A stretch of 64,000 nucleotides of DNA from Thermoanaerobacterium sp. CMT5567-10 (GTDB lineage: Bacteria; Bacillota; Thermoanaerobacteria; Thermoanaerobacterales; Thermoanaerobacteraceae), in NCBI RefSeq assembly GCF_030534315.2, contig NZ_CP130558.2, positions 755,001-819,000 of the forward strand, given 5' to 3'. The notes below the pieces were generated by a model that did no database searches, had not been told where the DNA came from, and worked only from the letters and a program-made list of their open reading frames with translations. Both the position numbers and the translations under genes were made by a program. Of this stretch, positions 50,250-61,300 are shown one piece after another (position 1 is the first letter of the stretch; every line of letters begins with the position of its first letter).

Positions 50250-50759
50250 CTACTGCTTTTTTCTTGTCAGGACTATACCGATGATTCCGCCTATCAACAC
50301 AATGGGCGCTAATCTGAAAAAGAACCATTCAAACGCATGAAAGAATGTTCCTACTACTGCAGTTTCAGGATCACTGAAGTCCCATCCTAAGTAGGGACTA
50401 TTCAGAGAAATAAAAATCACTGCAGTTATTACTATAAGTGTACATAGCACGATAAACAGCCAGTGAATGATTTTTCGTTTCGCAGCCTTATTTCTTGCCA
50501 ACTGCAAATTAATAATTTCCAGCTTCTGAGAGATTGCTTTCAAATCATCGGCAGGAGCTTCAACAGAAGTCTCACCAAGCAAAGTGCTTACCGGCGTTTC
50601 GAGTGCATCTGAGATAGAAATCAACATTTCAGAATCCGGAACTGATAAACCACGTTCCCACTTGGATACAGTTTGCCTGACAACATTCAGCTTTATTGCA
50701 AGTTCTTCCTGTGAAAGCCCTTTAGATTTTCTGATTGCCTTAATGTTTTCGTTTAACAT
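50250..50759 (-). CDS. XRE regulator with C-terminal membrane segments
   Basis: A 169-residue protein. HTH_3 domain at residues 1-60 (NIKAIRKSKGLSQEELAIKLNVVRQTVSKWERGLSVPDSEML). Two hydrophobic segments follow, at ~98-118 (IIHWLFIVLCTLIVITAVIFI) and ~142-163 (FFFRLAPIVLIGGIIGIVLT). ATG after GAAAGGAGG. Such HTH-membrane proteins are common Firmicute regulators. It lies between the two 23-bp repeats, outside the phage gene order. Confidence 0.85.
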   Translation of the reverse strand: MLNENIKAIRKSKGLSQEELAIKLNVVRQTVSKWERGLSVPDSEMLISISDALETPVSTLLGETSVEAPADDLKAISQKLEIINLQLARNKAAKRKIIHWLFIVLCTLIVITAVIFISLNSPYLGWDFSDPETAVVGTFFHAFEWFFFRLAPIVLIGGIIGIVLTRKKQ

Positions 50760-51061
50760 ATGCGAAAACCTCCTTTCACAGTCATTTTAGTCCAATAGCA
50801 GCCGTTGCCACAAGCAACGCTTATTAACATCCGGCAAAACTCTTTATTTTCAAGCCTTCCGGCTTTAACATCTAATCCGCTCACTCAGCGGTCAAAAACA
50901 TCTATCCTCGACACTCAAAGAGCAATATCTAATCTGGCAACTCAACTATGTGAAAATCTCCCGGAAGTCGCTCCGTAGATATGTTTCTATAGATCGTTTC
51001 GTTTCCGTCTTCCGGTCTTGCCCAAAAACCAGAAAAGCCCATAAATCAAGCCTTTCAGAGC
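50760..51061. repeat. Intergenic junction with second 23-bp repeat
   Basis: About 300 bp without a gene. On the minus strand GAGT-N6/7-GATWAGATRTT occurs three times in a row (50927-50949, near 50899-50920, near 50868-50888); the first is part of the 23-bp repeat copy 2. A GTTGCC...GGCAAC-like hairpin lies near 50800. Nothing else is recognised. Likely the outer edge of the inserted DNA before rlmD. Confidence 0.5.
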
Positions 51062-52429
51062 CTATTTATCCTCTTTCCTTGACATCAATACCACCGTCTC
51101 AACGTGATATGTGTATGGAAACATGTCGACTGGTTGTACTTTTTTTATTTTATATCCATTGTCTTCAAAAATCCTTAAATCCCTTGCCAATGTAGTCGGG
51201 TTGCAGGAAACGTAAATTATTTTTTCAGGATTCATCTTTATGGATGCTTCTACAACATCTTTGTCTAATCCTTTTCTTGGAGGGTCAAACACTACGACAT
51301 CTGGCTTTAAACCTTTATTACAAAGATCTTTCATGACATCTTCTGCTTTTCCAGCAATGAATTCTGTATTATCTACTCCGTTTATAGCTGCATTTCGCCT
51401 CGCATCTTCGACAGCATCTGGTATTACCTCTATTCCGTACACTTTTCTTGCATGTTCTGCAAAAAATATAGATATTGTACCTATACCGCAGTACACGTCA
51501 AAGACGGTTTCATCACCTTTTAAATCAGCATATTCCAACGCTTTTTCATACAGCACTTTAGTCTGAACGGGATTTACTTGAAAGAATGACAAAGGGGATA
51601 TTTCAAACTTTTTGTCTCCAATAAAATCTGTAATATACTCATGGCCGTATATGACAATATTTTCGTTACCCATAACTTGATTCCCGTAATTTTTGTTTAC
51701 ATTTAAAACAACGCTTTTTACGTTTTCAATATTTCTTTTAAGTCGGCTTACAAGTTCTTTTTTGTGTGGAATATTTTTGCCATTTACCACAACAATAACC
51801 ATGACTTCTTTTGTTGCAAAACCAATCTTTGTTATCACATGCCTTAAAAGCCCTTTCCCAGTTTTTTTGTCATAAACTGTAATCTTATAATTGTTTGCCC
51901 ATTCTCTTACAGTTTTCATGGCTTCTATACTATAATCGCTTTGAATCATGCATGAATCAATTGCAATGATGTTGTGGGATTTTGAAGCATAAAATCCAGA
52001 TTTAATATTGCCATCTTCAATGCCAACTGGATATTCTGCCTTGTCGCGGTAATAAAGTGGGTTATCCATTCCTATAGTATCATATACAATAGTATTTATC
52101 TTTCCGATTCTTGATAGGCTGTCGTCAACGACTTGTTTTTTAAATTCCAATTGTCCTTTGTAGCTTAAATGTTGTAATGTGCAACCGCCGCACTTGCCAG
52201 CGTAGATACATTTCGGCATAATTCTTTCCTGTGATGGCAATAAGATTTTTTCCACATGTGCATTTAAGTAATTTTTGTGTTTTTCATCTATTTGGGCTAA
52301 GACCTTCTCACCTTTTAAAGCACCTTTTACAAAAACAGCAATTCCATCTAACCTTCCAACACCCTGTCCCTCATGTGCCATATTGTCAATGTATACTTCA
52401 TATATATCGCCAATGTTGATGTTTTGCAA
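51062..52429 (-). CDS. rlmD: 23S rRNA (uracil-C5)-methyltransferase, RlmD/RumA type
   Basis: A 455-residue TrmA-family enzyme. TRAM domain (residues ~5-60: DNMAHEGQGVGRLDGIAVFVKGALKGEKV), iron-sulfur cysteines CIYAGKCGGCTLQH, SAM motif FDVYCGIGTISIFFAEHARKVYGIEV, FDPPRKGLD, catalytic VSCNPTTLARDL and C-terminal YTYHVETVVLM. TTG start after GGAGTGATAATTA. Methylates a uridine in 23S rRNA (U1939 or U747 class not separable here). Its 3' end borders the mobile region; rumA 3' ends are known integration sites of serine-recombinase elements. Confidence 0.9.
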   Translation of the reverse strand: MQNINIGDIYEVYIDNMAHEGQGVGRLDGIAVFVKGALKGEKVLAQIDEKHKNYLNAHVEKILLPSQERIMPKCIYAGKCGGCTLQHLSYKGQLEFKKQVVDDSLSRIGKINTIVYDTIGMDNPLYYRDKAEYPVGIEDGNIKSGFYASKSHNIIAIDSCMIQSDYSIEAMKTVREWANNYKITVYDKKTGKGLLRHVITKIGFATKEVMVIVVVNGKNIPHKKELVSRLKRNIENVKSVVLNVNKNYGNQVMGNENIVIYGHEYITDFIGDKKFEISPLSFFQVNPVQTKVLYEKALEYADLKGDETVFDVYCGIGTISIFFAEHARKVYGIEVIPDAVEDARRNAAINGVDNTEFIAGKAEDVMKDLCNKGLKPDVVVFDPPRKGLDKDVVEASIKMNPEKIIYVSCNPTTLARDLRIFEDNGYKIKKVQPVDMFPYTYHVETVVLMSRKEDK

Positions 52430-52482
52430 TAATTATCACTCCAAATTCATATTTTCATACACAATTATACTCTATTTAAACA

Positions 52483-52524
52483 ATGAAAAACAGATTTCCC
52501 GGATATTACACCGGAAAATCTGTA
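52483..52524 (-). terminator. Terminator of the glucoamylase gene
   Basis: Minus-strand stem ACAGATTTTCCGG / CCGGGAAATCTGT with a short loop, followed by TTTTTC. Just downstream of the stop. Confidence 0.85.
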
Positions 52525-54636
52525 TCACTTTAAAGCATACCTTTTATAAACTATGTCTGGCATATCAAGCACCTTGTGTTCTATATTTGATGCAAATAAT
52601 ATCACATATTCAGCATGTGCCCAATTAAGCGGTGATGCTGAATCAGTAGGAAGTCCAGTATCTTCCCATACTTGCTCAGATATTATACCACCTTCGTTGG
52701 CAAAATTCTCCATTGCTTTTAAATACGGTGTCGCATCTTTTCCTGCAGCAATTTCATACATGCCTCTTTCACCTGTCAAGAGAGGCCACAATCTTCCCTT
52801 TCCTACGCCGTGATATAGTTCTTCCTTTGATGGTTCACCGTACCCATCATGATTATATCTGTACCACGACGGTCCCTTTGGCGTATCAACTTTAATTGTG
52901 CTATCAACAACTCTTAACGTATTTAATATTTTAGGATCCTCTGCCGATTTAACTCCAAGCCTTACAAGCTCCAGAAAACTTGGATCCACAATTTCTTTTT
53001 GGTCGTATACACCACCGCCATTTGCTATGTTTATCATAAAGTCTGCATTTGGATCAGACAAACCAGCTATTCTAATATAGTATTGACCATTCCCAAAAGG
53101 ACCTTTTTCTGTGTAAGTTAGGCTGTCAATAAGCCTTTGCCAATTGTCCGCCTTTTCTTGATACCTTTTAGCAGATTCAAAGTCCTTATTTTGTTCAGCT
53201 ATATACGCAGCACATGTAAGTCCTGCTACTTCTGAAGCAAGGGTTGCTGGTGAATATCCGCCTATTTCTTCCCATCTTTCTTGTCCCGTCTTAGGGCCTA
53301 TTTTCACGATGAAATCCGCTAAAGGCTTGACAAGGCTTTCATAAAGATCATATCTTTTCAGTCTGTAGCTTAATATTATTGGATCTGCCTGCTCATCTAG
53401 CTGAATGCCTGTCCAATACGGTTTACCACTAATCCACGTGTTTTGAGGAATCATCCCATTGTCCTTAACCACTTCGGCAAGGTAATCCAGCGATCTATTG
53501 GCAGAATCAACATCTCCAGCCGCAATGAAAGCATTCGCTACGTGATACAGATCTCTTGACCATACAAGATGATAGCCACCTGTATTGTCATCCCTTTGTC
53601 CATCTCCCCATGGAATCGAAAGAGATGCAATGTATGCACCTTTATTTGTCTTATCTTCACTTGCTTTTAATATCATCATGCTGTTAAAATATAGTGAATT
53701 TGCCTTTCCATCAAAATTATTAAGGCTATTGCAATACTTCTCCCATTCGTCTATATATACCTTCTTTAAGCTGTCATAATTGTCATTTAATGTTTCTATG
53801 TTTGTTTTTACTGCCTCATCTTCACTTTGTCCAAAAGACAGAATGATTTCAAATTCGCTGTTTTTCGTTAAATCAATCTCTGCCCCTTCTATGATATTGC
53901 CCCTTGCACTATCATAATGTTTAGTCATTTGCTTATTTTCATCAAGGTCAGTCAAAATATCATTAACTTTATAATACCCAATCGAATATCCTTTCCAACC
54001 TATGTTAGATGATAAAGCAGTATATATGTTATCTCTTTTTGCCATCAACATCTTATTGTTATTAGCCTTTATTACATAACCTTCATTGTAACTTCCCTGA
54101 TTTTTAATATGTGGGTCGTATGCAAGATACAGCTTATAGTCATGTATACTTCCTTCTAATGCTTCAAACTTTGCTTTCATTATCAGAGAATTGCGTTTTA
54201 CATCTGTAAATATTTCTTTTGTTATCCTATACCTTCCTTTTTTATCTGTATTGACTAGCTTATAACCTAATGACTTATCGGTAAACTTCTCTACCTTGCT
54301 TATTGTATCCTTTGTTTCATCTGAGACAAACGATTTCCCATCAGTGACAATAAATTTAATTTCTTTTACATCTGCAGTATCTATCGTTGGATAGTACACC
54401 TCTGATATGGCGCCATTTGCCAGCGTAAACCAAACTTTTGATACGTAATTATTTGCTGTACCAACACCCTGTTTTTGAGCACTGGCCCATGTATCTTCTT
54501 CACCAGGTCCATTTACTGCGCTAATATTATTAAATCTATCTATTTTGATACTTGACACATTGTTGGAACATCCGCTTAAAACACTGGATGCCAGCACTAG
54601 TAAAGGTAAATATTTAATAAGTTTCCTACTCATCAT
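52525..54636 (-). CDS. Secreted glucoamylase (GH15) lipoprotein
   Basis: A 703-residue enzyme that frees glucose from starch and maltodextrin ends. Signal peptide of ~20 residues with lipobox LSGC (KYLPLLVLASSVLSGC). N-terminal beta-sandwich (~25-290) and C-terminal (alpha/alpha)6 barrel: LSIPWGDGQRDDNTGGYHLVWSRDLYHVANAF, NTWISGKPYWTGIQLDEQADPIILSY with a catalytic Glu, RLWPLLTGERGMYEIA, ISEQVWEDTGLPT with the second Glu. I recognise it as the Thermoanaerobacterium thermosaccharolyticum-type glucoamylase, nearly identical over long stretches. SD AGGAGGCGAT. Confidence 0.96.
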   Translation of the reverse strand: MMSRKLIKYLPLLVLASSVLSGCSNNVSSIKIDRFNNISAVNGPGEEDTWASAQKQGVGTANNYVSKVWFTLANGAISEVYYPTIDTADVKEIKFIVTDGKSFVSDETKDTISKVEKFTDKSLGYKLVNTDKKGRYRITKEIFTDVKRNSLIMKAKFEALEGSIHDYKLYLAYDPHIKNQGSYNEGYVIKANNNKMLMAKRDNIYTALSSNIGWKGYSIGYYKVNDILTDLDENKQMTKHYDSARGNIIEGAEIDLTKNSEFEIILSFGQSEDEAVKTNIETLNDNYDSLKKVYIDEWEKYCNSLNNFDGKANSLYFNSMMILKASEDKTNKGAYIASLSIPWGDGQRDDNTGGYHLVWSRDLYHVANAFIAAGDVDSANRSLDYLAEVVKDNGMIPQNTWISGKPYWTGIQLDEQADPIILSYRLKRYDLYESLVKPLADFIVKIGPKTGQERWEEIGGYSPATLASEVAGLTCAAYIAEQNKDFESAKRYQEKADNWQRLIDSLTYTEKGPFGNGQYYIRIAGLSDPNADFMINIANGGGVYDQKEIVDPSFLELVRLGVKSAEDPKILNTLRVVDSTIKVDTPKGPSWYRYNHDGYGEPSKEELYHGVGKGRLWPLLTGERGMYEIAAGKDATPYLKAMENFANEGGIISEQVWEDTGLPTDSASPLNWAHAEYVILFASNIEHKVLDMPDIVYKRYALK

Positions 54637-54652
54637 ATCGCCTCCTTTTATT

Positions 54653-54681
54653 ATTTTACATTATCATCTTGGTTTGTGCAA
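54653..54681 (-). promoter_or_regulatory. Probable glucoamylase promoter
   Basis: Minus strand TTGCAC (54681-54676), 17-nt spacer, TAAAAT (54658-54653), about 17 nt before the ATG. No clear catabolite-repression operator was seen. Confidence 0.55.
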
Positions 54682-54701
54682 CCGTTTTTCATATTTATAA
54701 A

Positions 54702-54728
54702 TAAAAAAATAGGGGCATAATGCCCCAC
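54702..54728 (-). terminator. Terminator of the thioesterase gene
   Basis: Minus-strand stem GGGGCAT / ATGCCCC followed by TATTTTTTTAT. It lies ~120 nt after the thioesterase stop. Confidence 0.82.
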
Positions 54729-54846
54729 AGTACAATCGGCTACCCTTACCATTATAACCAACTTATTCAATTATATTCATCTTCTGAAGAAAAATCTTAT
54801 GCTGCCGCCTCTCGCTATGTTTGCAACATATCTTTTAAGCAATTTC

Positions 54847-55269
54847 TTAGCGATCGCCATAACATTTATTAAGCATTTCATATACATGAGGTAAAACTTT
54901 TTTAATATTTACAGGCTTTTTATCTAGTGTAGTAAATGGATGCTCCGTCATTCCTTGTGCCAAAAGCCTATTGTTATTTTCTCTTATGATATCATAGGCA
55001 AACCTTATTCTGGTGCCTTTTAAAAAATCGATCCTAGTCCTGATAATAATGACATCATCGTACTCTGCAGACCAAATATACTTGCAGTTTGTTTCTATTA
55101 CAGGTAGCATAATTTTATTATCTTCAAGTTCCTTATATGTCATACCTAAAGAACGGAAAAATTCTGTTCTACCTATTTCAAACCAATTTAGATAATTGGC
55201 ATAATACACTATGCCCATCTTATCTGTTTCACCATAGCGGACCCGAATCTTAGCATCATATGTATACAT
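54847..55269 (-). CDS. YbgC/FadM-type acyl-CoA thioesterase (hot dog fold)
   Basis: A 140-residue single hot-dog domain: VRYGETDKMGIVYYANYLNWFEIGRTEFFRSLGM contains the catalytic-Asp/Tyr pattern (ETDKMGIVYYANY), then TRIDFLKGTRIRFAYDI and TTLDKKPVNI. Likely hydrolyses short or medium acyl-CoA esters; substrate unknown. ATG after GAGGTG. Stands alone between glucoamylase and pyk. Confidence 0.88.
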   Translation of the reverse strand: MYTYDAKIRVRYGETDKMGIVYYANYLNWFEIGRTEFFRSLGMTYKELEDNKIMLPVIETNCKYIWSAEYDDVIIIRTRIDFLKGTRIRFAYDIIRENNNRLLAQGMTEHPFTTLDKKPVNIKKVLPHVYEMLNKCYGDR

Positions 55270-55282
55270 AAATTTTCACCTC

Positions 55283-55315
55283 AAAAAAGTAAGACAAGAA
55301 GATGTCTTCCTGTCT
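55283..55315 (-). terminator. Terminator of pfkA-pyk
   Basis: Minus-strand stem AGACAGGAAGA / TCTTCTTGTCT (one G-U) then TACTTTTTT, overlapping the pyk stop codon. Confidence 0.82.
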
Positions 55316-57065
55316 ATTTTATATTTACTATTCCCTTATACACTAAGCCTCTCGCTGCATCAAGCGTAACAGTCATGCCGTCTTTCAGTTTTGCAGTAAC
55401 TCCCTCACATCCTACAATTACAGGCAATCCATAGTTCAATCCGACTATTGCAGCATGTGATGTAAGGCCTCCTTCTTCAGTTATTATCGCCGATGCCTTC
55501 TCTATTATAGGCATATAATCTCTTTCTGTTTTTTGAGCAACAATAATATCGCCTTCTCTAAATTTATCTTTATCTTTATACGGATCTCTTATGACAGATA
55601 CAACACCGCTTATTGATTTCGTACCTATACCAGTTCCTTTTACTATCACATCGCCGACTATATGGACTTTTAACATATTTGTTGTACCTGTAGTCGCAAC
55701 TGGTATCCCCGCAGATATTACAACAATATCACCATTCCGAATTAGACCTTCGTTTAAAGCAGTATTTACCGAAACTTCTATCATCTCATCTGTAGAGTTG
55801 ACTTCTTGTGATATCAAAGGATGTACACCCCATACAATACTAAGCCTTCTCGCCACATCTTTGTTTGGTGTCACCGCTATTATAGGAGCTGACGGTCTGT
55901 ATTTAGACACCATTCGTGCAGTGTAACCTGATATTGTAGATGTGATAATTGCAGTTGCACCTATATCTCTTGCGGTAGTGCATGTTGCATGGCTTATAGC
56001 ATTTGTCATAGAAATATTGTAGTCCACATTCTTGTCCAAATTTTCTTTGTAATTTATATACGTCTCTATTTTTTCAGCTATCTTTGACATCGTCTTAAAA
56101 GCTTCTACAGGGTATTTCCCTTGAGCCGTTTCACCAGAAAGCATTATTGCATCAGTACCGTCTAATATAGCATTTGCTACATCGGTAACTTCTGCCCTTG
56201 TAGGTCTTGGATTTCTTATCATAGAATCAAGCATTTGAGTAGCTGTGACAACTGGCTTACCTGCTTTATTGCACTTCTCAATTATTCTTTTTTGAACAAT
56301 CGGTATTTCTTCTATTGGTATTTCTACACCTAAATCTCCACGAGCAACCATTATGCCGTCTGAAACTTTTATAATCTCGTCTATATTTTCTACACCTTCA
56401 CGATTTTCTATCTTAGAGATGATGAGTATGTGACCTGCATCGTTATCTTCTAATAGCCTTCTTATAGCAATTACGTCTGCTGCTTTTCTAACGAAAGATG
56501 CAGCTATCATATCAATGCCCTTTTTTATTCCAAACTCTATGTCGTCAACATCTTTTTGCGTGATAGCAGGCAAATTAAGCTTTGTACCCGGCACGTTTAC
56601 ACCTTTATGATCTCCAATCGTTCCAGAATTTTCAACTGTACATACTATGTCTTCGCCTTTTACATCATTGACTTTTAAAGATACCAAACCATCATCAATC
56701 AATATGTGAGAACCTCTCTCCACATCTTGAGGAAGTCCTTTATATGTCACCGAACAAATATTATCATCGCCCTCAACATCCCTAGAGGTTATCGTAAACG
56801 TCTGTCCCTCTTTTAGCTCAGCAACTCCATTTTTAAATTTCCCAGTTCTTATTTCCGGTCCCTTCGTATCAAGCATAATAGCAATCGGCAGCTGAAGCTC
56901 TTCTCTAATCTTCTTTATATTGTCTATTCTGCTTCCATGTTCTTCATGATCGCCATGAGAAAAATTTAATCTGCAAATATTTAGGCCACTTTCAATTAGT
57001 TCTCTCAGTATTTCATATTTTTCACTTGCAGGACCTATTGTGCATATTATCTTAGTTCTACGCAT
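55314..57065 (-). CDS. pyk: Pyruvate kinase with C-terminal PEP-utiliser domain
   Basis: A 583-residue pyruvate kinase that makes ATP and pyruvate from PEP. Motifs: RTKIICTIGPASEKYE, CRLNFSHGDHEEH, MLDTKGPEIRTGKF, ISKIENREGVENIDEII (catalytic Lys/Glu), GIMVARGDLGVEIP, TATQMLDSMIRNPRPTRAEVTDVANAILDGTD, MLSGETAQGKYP. The extra C-terminal ~100 residues (IITEEGGLTSHAAIVGLNYGLPVIVGCEG) are the PEP-utiliser mobile domain seen in Bacillus/Thermoanaerobacter enzymes. Eleven nt after pfkA, so cotranscribed. Confidence 0.97.
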   Translation of the reverse strand: MRRTKIICTIGPASEKYEILRELIESGLNICRLNFSHGDHEEHGSRIDNIKKIREELQLPIAIMLDTKGPEIRTGKFKNGVAELKEGQTFTITSRDVEGDDNICSVTYKGLPQDVERGSHILIDDGLVSLKVNDVKGEDIVCTVENSGTIGDHKGVNVPGTKLNLPAITQKDVDDIEFGIKKGIDMIAASFVRKAADVIAIRRLLEDNDAGHILIISKIENREGVENIDEIIKVSDGIMVARGDLGVEIPIEEIPIVQKRIIEKCNKAGKPVVTATQMLDSMIRNPRPTRAEVTDVANAILDGTDAIMLSGETAQGKYPVEAFKTMSKIAEKIETYINYKENLDKNVDYNISMTNAISHATCTTARDIGATAIITSTISGYTARMVSKYRPSAPIIAVTPNKDVARRLSIVWGVHPLISQEVNSTDEMIEVSVNTALNEGLIRNGDIVVISAGIPVATTGTTNMLKVHIVGDVIVKGTGIGTKSISGVVSVIRDPYKDKDKFREGDIIVAQKTERDYMPIIEKASAIITEEGGLTSHAAIVGLNYGLPVIVGCEGVTAKLKDGMTVTLDAARGLVYKGIVNIK

Positions 57066-57076
57066 ATCTTCACTCC

Positions 57077-58054
<978 letters not shown>

Positions 58055-58112
58055 TTACCAACCGGGTCCTATTGCGTCCCATTTTATTAAAAGTTCCCCT
58101 TGTAAGGGGCAA

Positions 58113-58310
58113 TTAAAGACCATATTCAATAATAGTATTTTGTGCGTCTTGTGCTTCTGAATTGGGAACCATAACCTCGCAATATCCTTCACTATTATCT
58201 ACATTTTTTTTTAGAGGTTTTAATTTTACTAAAAAGCCTTCCTTTGTCAGTATATCTTTGACCTTTTCAGCAATCTCCATGCTGTGCGCCATGTATATAA
58301 CAGTCCACAT
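58113..58310 (-). CDS. Small conserved Thermoanaerobacter-type protein
   Basis: A 65-residue protein: MWTVIYMAHSMEIAEKVKDILTKEGFLVKLKPLKKN-type, ending AQDAQNTIIEYGL. The shape resembles DUF2007-like small proteins. Relatives are sometimes labelled glutamate decarboxylase, which the size and sequence do not support. AAGGAGG precedes the ATG; a weak CCCCTT/AAGGGG hairpin follows at 58096-58108. Confidence 0.75.
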   Translation of the reverse strand: MWTVIYMAHSMEIAEKVKDILTKEGFLVKLKPLKKNVDNSEGYCEVMVPNSEAQDAQNTIIEYGL

Positions 58311-58340
58311 AAAAAGGCCTCCTTGATTATTCTAACTACT

Positions 58341-58369
58341 ATTTTAATTTATTTTTTGTATAATATCAA
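58341..58369 (-). promoter_or_regulatory. Promoter of the small gene and possibly pfkA-pyk
   Basis: Minus strand TTGATA (58369-58364), 17-nt spacer, TAAAAT (58346-58341). It is ~30 nt before the ATG. No other clear promoter is seen before pfkA. Confidence 0.6.
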
Positions 58370-58383
58370 TATATATTTATGTA

Positions 58384-61300
58384 TTATACAATTTTAACAT
58401 TTTCTTTTCCAAGTATACTGACAAGCTCATCTAAAAGCTCATTCGTTCCATTTACCCACAAATCTTTTTTGGCAGCAAGGCTTTTATTCGTGTATTTTAT
58501 AAATACGGGAATATTTCCTCTATACCTTGATAAAACTCCCTTAATCTTTTCAATATCTTTTTGTTCTTTTACATTAAGCCACAGTTTTTCTCTAACTTTG
58601 TGGGTAAGTGGCTCAATTTCGTCACATAAAATTTTCGGCTCTTCTTCTTCTTTTAAACTGACCTTGCCTTTTATTATCACAGGTAAGTCTTCCCTCAAAA
58701 ATTTTGAATACCTTTCATATATTGTAGGAAATACGATAACATCTATCGTCCCATACAAATCTTCCAGGTTTACAAATGCCATCATATTATTGTTTTTTGT
58801 AAATTTTATTTTTTTGCTTTCGATTATTCCAGCTAAAACCACATCTTGATTATCAAAAATCGATTTTTTTACAAATGTGTCATCGCCGTTTTTCAAATCC
58901 CGGGTCGTACAATTTGCTACTCTTTGAATGTCTTCTTGAAATTCATCAAGGGGATGTCCGCTTATGTATAGTCCCATCGTTTCTTTTTCCATTGAAAGTA
59001 TCATGTCTTGAGAAAATTCTTTAATATCAGGAAGTGAATAGTTAACTTCATTTCTTTCGATTTCGCTCCCGAATAATGACATTTGTCCCTTTATATTTCT
59101 CTCTCTGTTTTTATGTATGCTGTCCATAATATCTTCATAAACAGCAAGCAATTGTGATCTATATACACCAAATGAATCAAATGCACCTGCTTTAATTAGG
59201 CTTTCAACAGCCTTTTTATTTAACTGCATATCATCTATTCTTTCAAAAAAATCTACAATTGATATGTATCTGCCATTCTTTTTTCTGTCCTCTACAATCT
59301 CTAATGTTGCATTTAATCCAACATTTTTCACAGCTGCAAGCCCAAACCTTATTTTTCCGTTTACAACGCTGAAATGGGAATAGCTTTCATTTATGTCTGG
59401 CGGCAATACTTGTATGCCCATCTTCTTTAAAACTTGAACATAGAAAGCTACTTTATCTGTATTATCAACAAAGCTATTTAATAAAGCAGCCATAAATTCC
59501 ACTGGATAATACTTCTTCAAATATGCTGTTTGAAATGCTACAACAGCATAAGCAGCTGCATGTGATTTATTAAATGCGTAATTGGCAAAATCGATCATCT
59601 CATCAAAAAGCCTATTAGCTGTAGCTTCATCGACACCTTTATTTATGGCTCCAGGTACCACATAGTTTCCACTTTCATCCTTTATTCCATATATAAAGTT
59701 TTTTCTTTCTTCCTCCATGACCTTCATTTTTTTCTTTGCCATGGCACGGCGAACTAAATCAGACCTTCCTAACGAATACCCTGCAAGATCCCTTACAATT
59801 TGCATAACCTGTTCCTGATACACCATACATCCATATGTTACATCAAGTATAGGCTTAAGAAGCGGGTGTTCATACTTTATATTTTCAGGATGATTTTTAT
59901 TCTCAATATATCTAGGTATTTGATCCATAGGGCCAGGTCTATAAAGAGATATCCCTGCTATTATATCCTCAAGTTTTTCTGGCTTCAACTCTGTCATAAA
60001 CTGTTTCATTCCAGATGACTCTAATTGAAAAACACCTTCAGTCTCGCCTTTGCATATTAGCGCATAGACTTCTTTATCTTCAAAATCTATATTGTCGATA
60101 TCTACATCTATACCTCGGGTTTCTTTTAGGATATTTAAAGTATCTCTGATGACTGTAAGAGTTCTTAAACCTAAAAAATCCATCTTTAATAGACCTAATT
60201 CTTCCAGAGTCGTCATTGTAAACTGTGTAACAATAGATCCTTCATTCTTTTGCAATGGTACGTATTTTACAAGTGGTTCACTAGATATGACGACACCTGC
60301 CGCATGCGTTGAAGCATGTCTTGGAAGTCCTTCAAGAGATCTGGATATATCTATTAGCTGCTTTATCTTTTCATCATTTTTATACTTTTCCTTTAACTCT
60401 GGATTTAATTCAATAGCTTTATCTATGGTCATCCCTGGTTCAAAGGGAATCATTTTTGCAATAACATCAACTTCAGCGTATGGAAAATTTAATGCTCGCC
60501 CTACATCTCTGATTGCGGCCCTAGCAGCCATTGTACCAAATGTGATTATCTGTGCCACTTTATCTTCGCCATACTTTTTTACAACATAATCAATTACTTC
60601 CTGTCTTCTCTCATAACAAAAATCAGAATCTATATCAGGCATGCTGACTCTCTCTGGATTTAAAAATCTTTCAAACAGCAAGTTGTACTTTATAGGATCA
60701 ATCTTTGTTATCCCAAGGCAGTATGCCACAAGGCTTCCAGCAGCAGAACCTCTGCCTGGGCCAGTCATAATACCATTATCGCGGGCAAATTTTATAAAAT
60801 CCCACACGATAAGAAAATAGTCAACATAGCCCATCTTTTCTATCACAGATAATTCGTAATTAAGCCTTTCAATTACCTCTTTGCTTGGATTTGCATATCT
60901 TTTATTAAGCCCTTCAATGCAAAGCTTTCGCAGGTATTCCGCCGATGTCGTGCCATCTGGTACGTCGTACTTAGGCAGCTTAGTCTTATTAAATTCAAAT
61001 TCCAAATTGCACATTTCCGCTATCTTTCTGGTATTTTCTAAAGCGTCCTTGCAATATGAAAACATCTCGTACATCTCATCTGATGACTTTAAGTAAAATT
61101 GATCTGTTGGAAATGACATCCTGTCAGCATCATCCATATTTTTACCTGTCTGTATGCATAGTAAAACTTCATGTGCCATGTGGTCGTCTTCATTGAGGTA
61201 GTGCACATCATTTGTTGCAACAAGCGGTATGTTAAGCTCTTTAGATAACTTTATTAATTCAGAATTTACTTTTTCTTGTTCATTTAAGCCATGATACTGA

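Noticed and set aside
58113-58310. Glutamate decarboxylase
   Set aside because: Only 65 residues with no PLP fold; relatives carry a misleading label.
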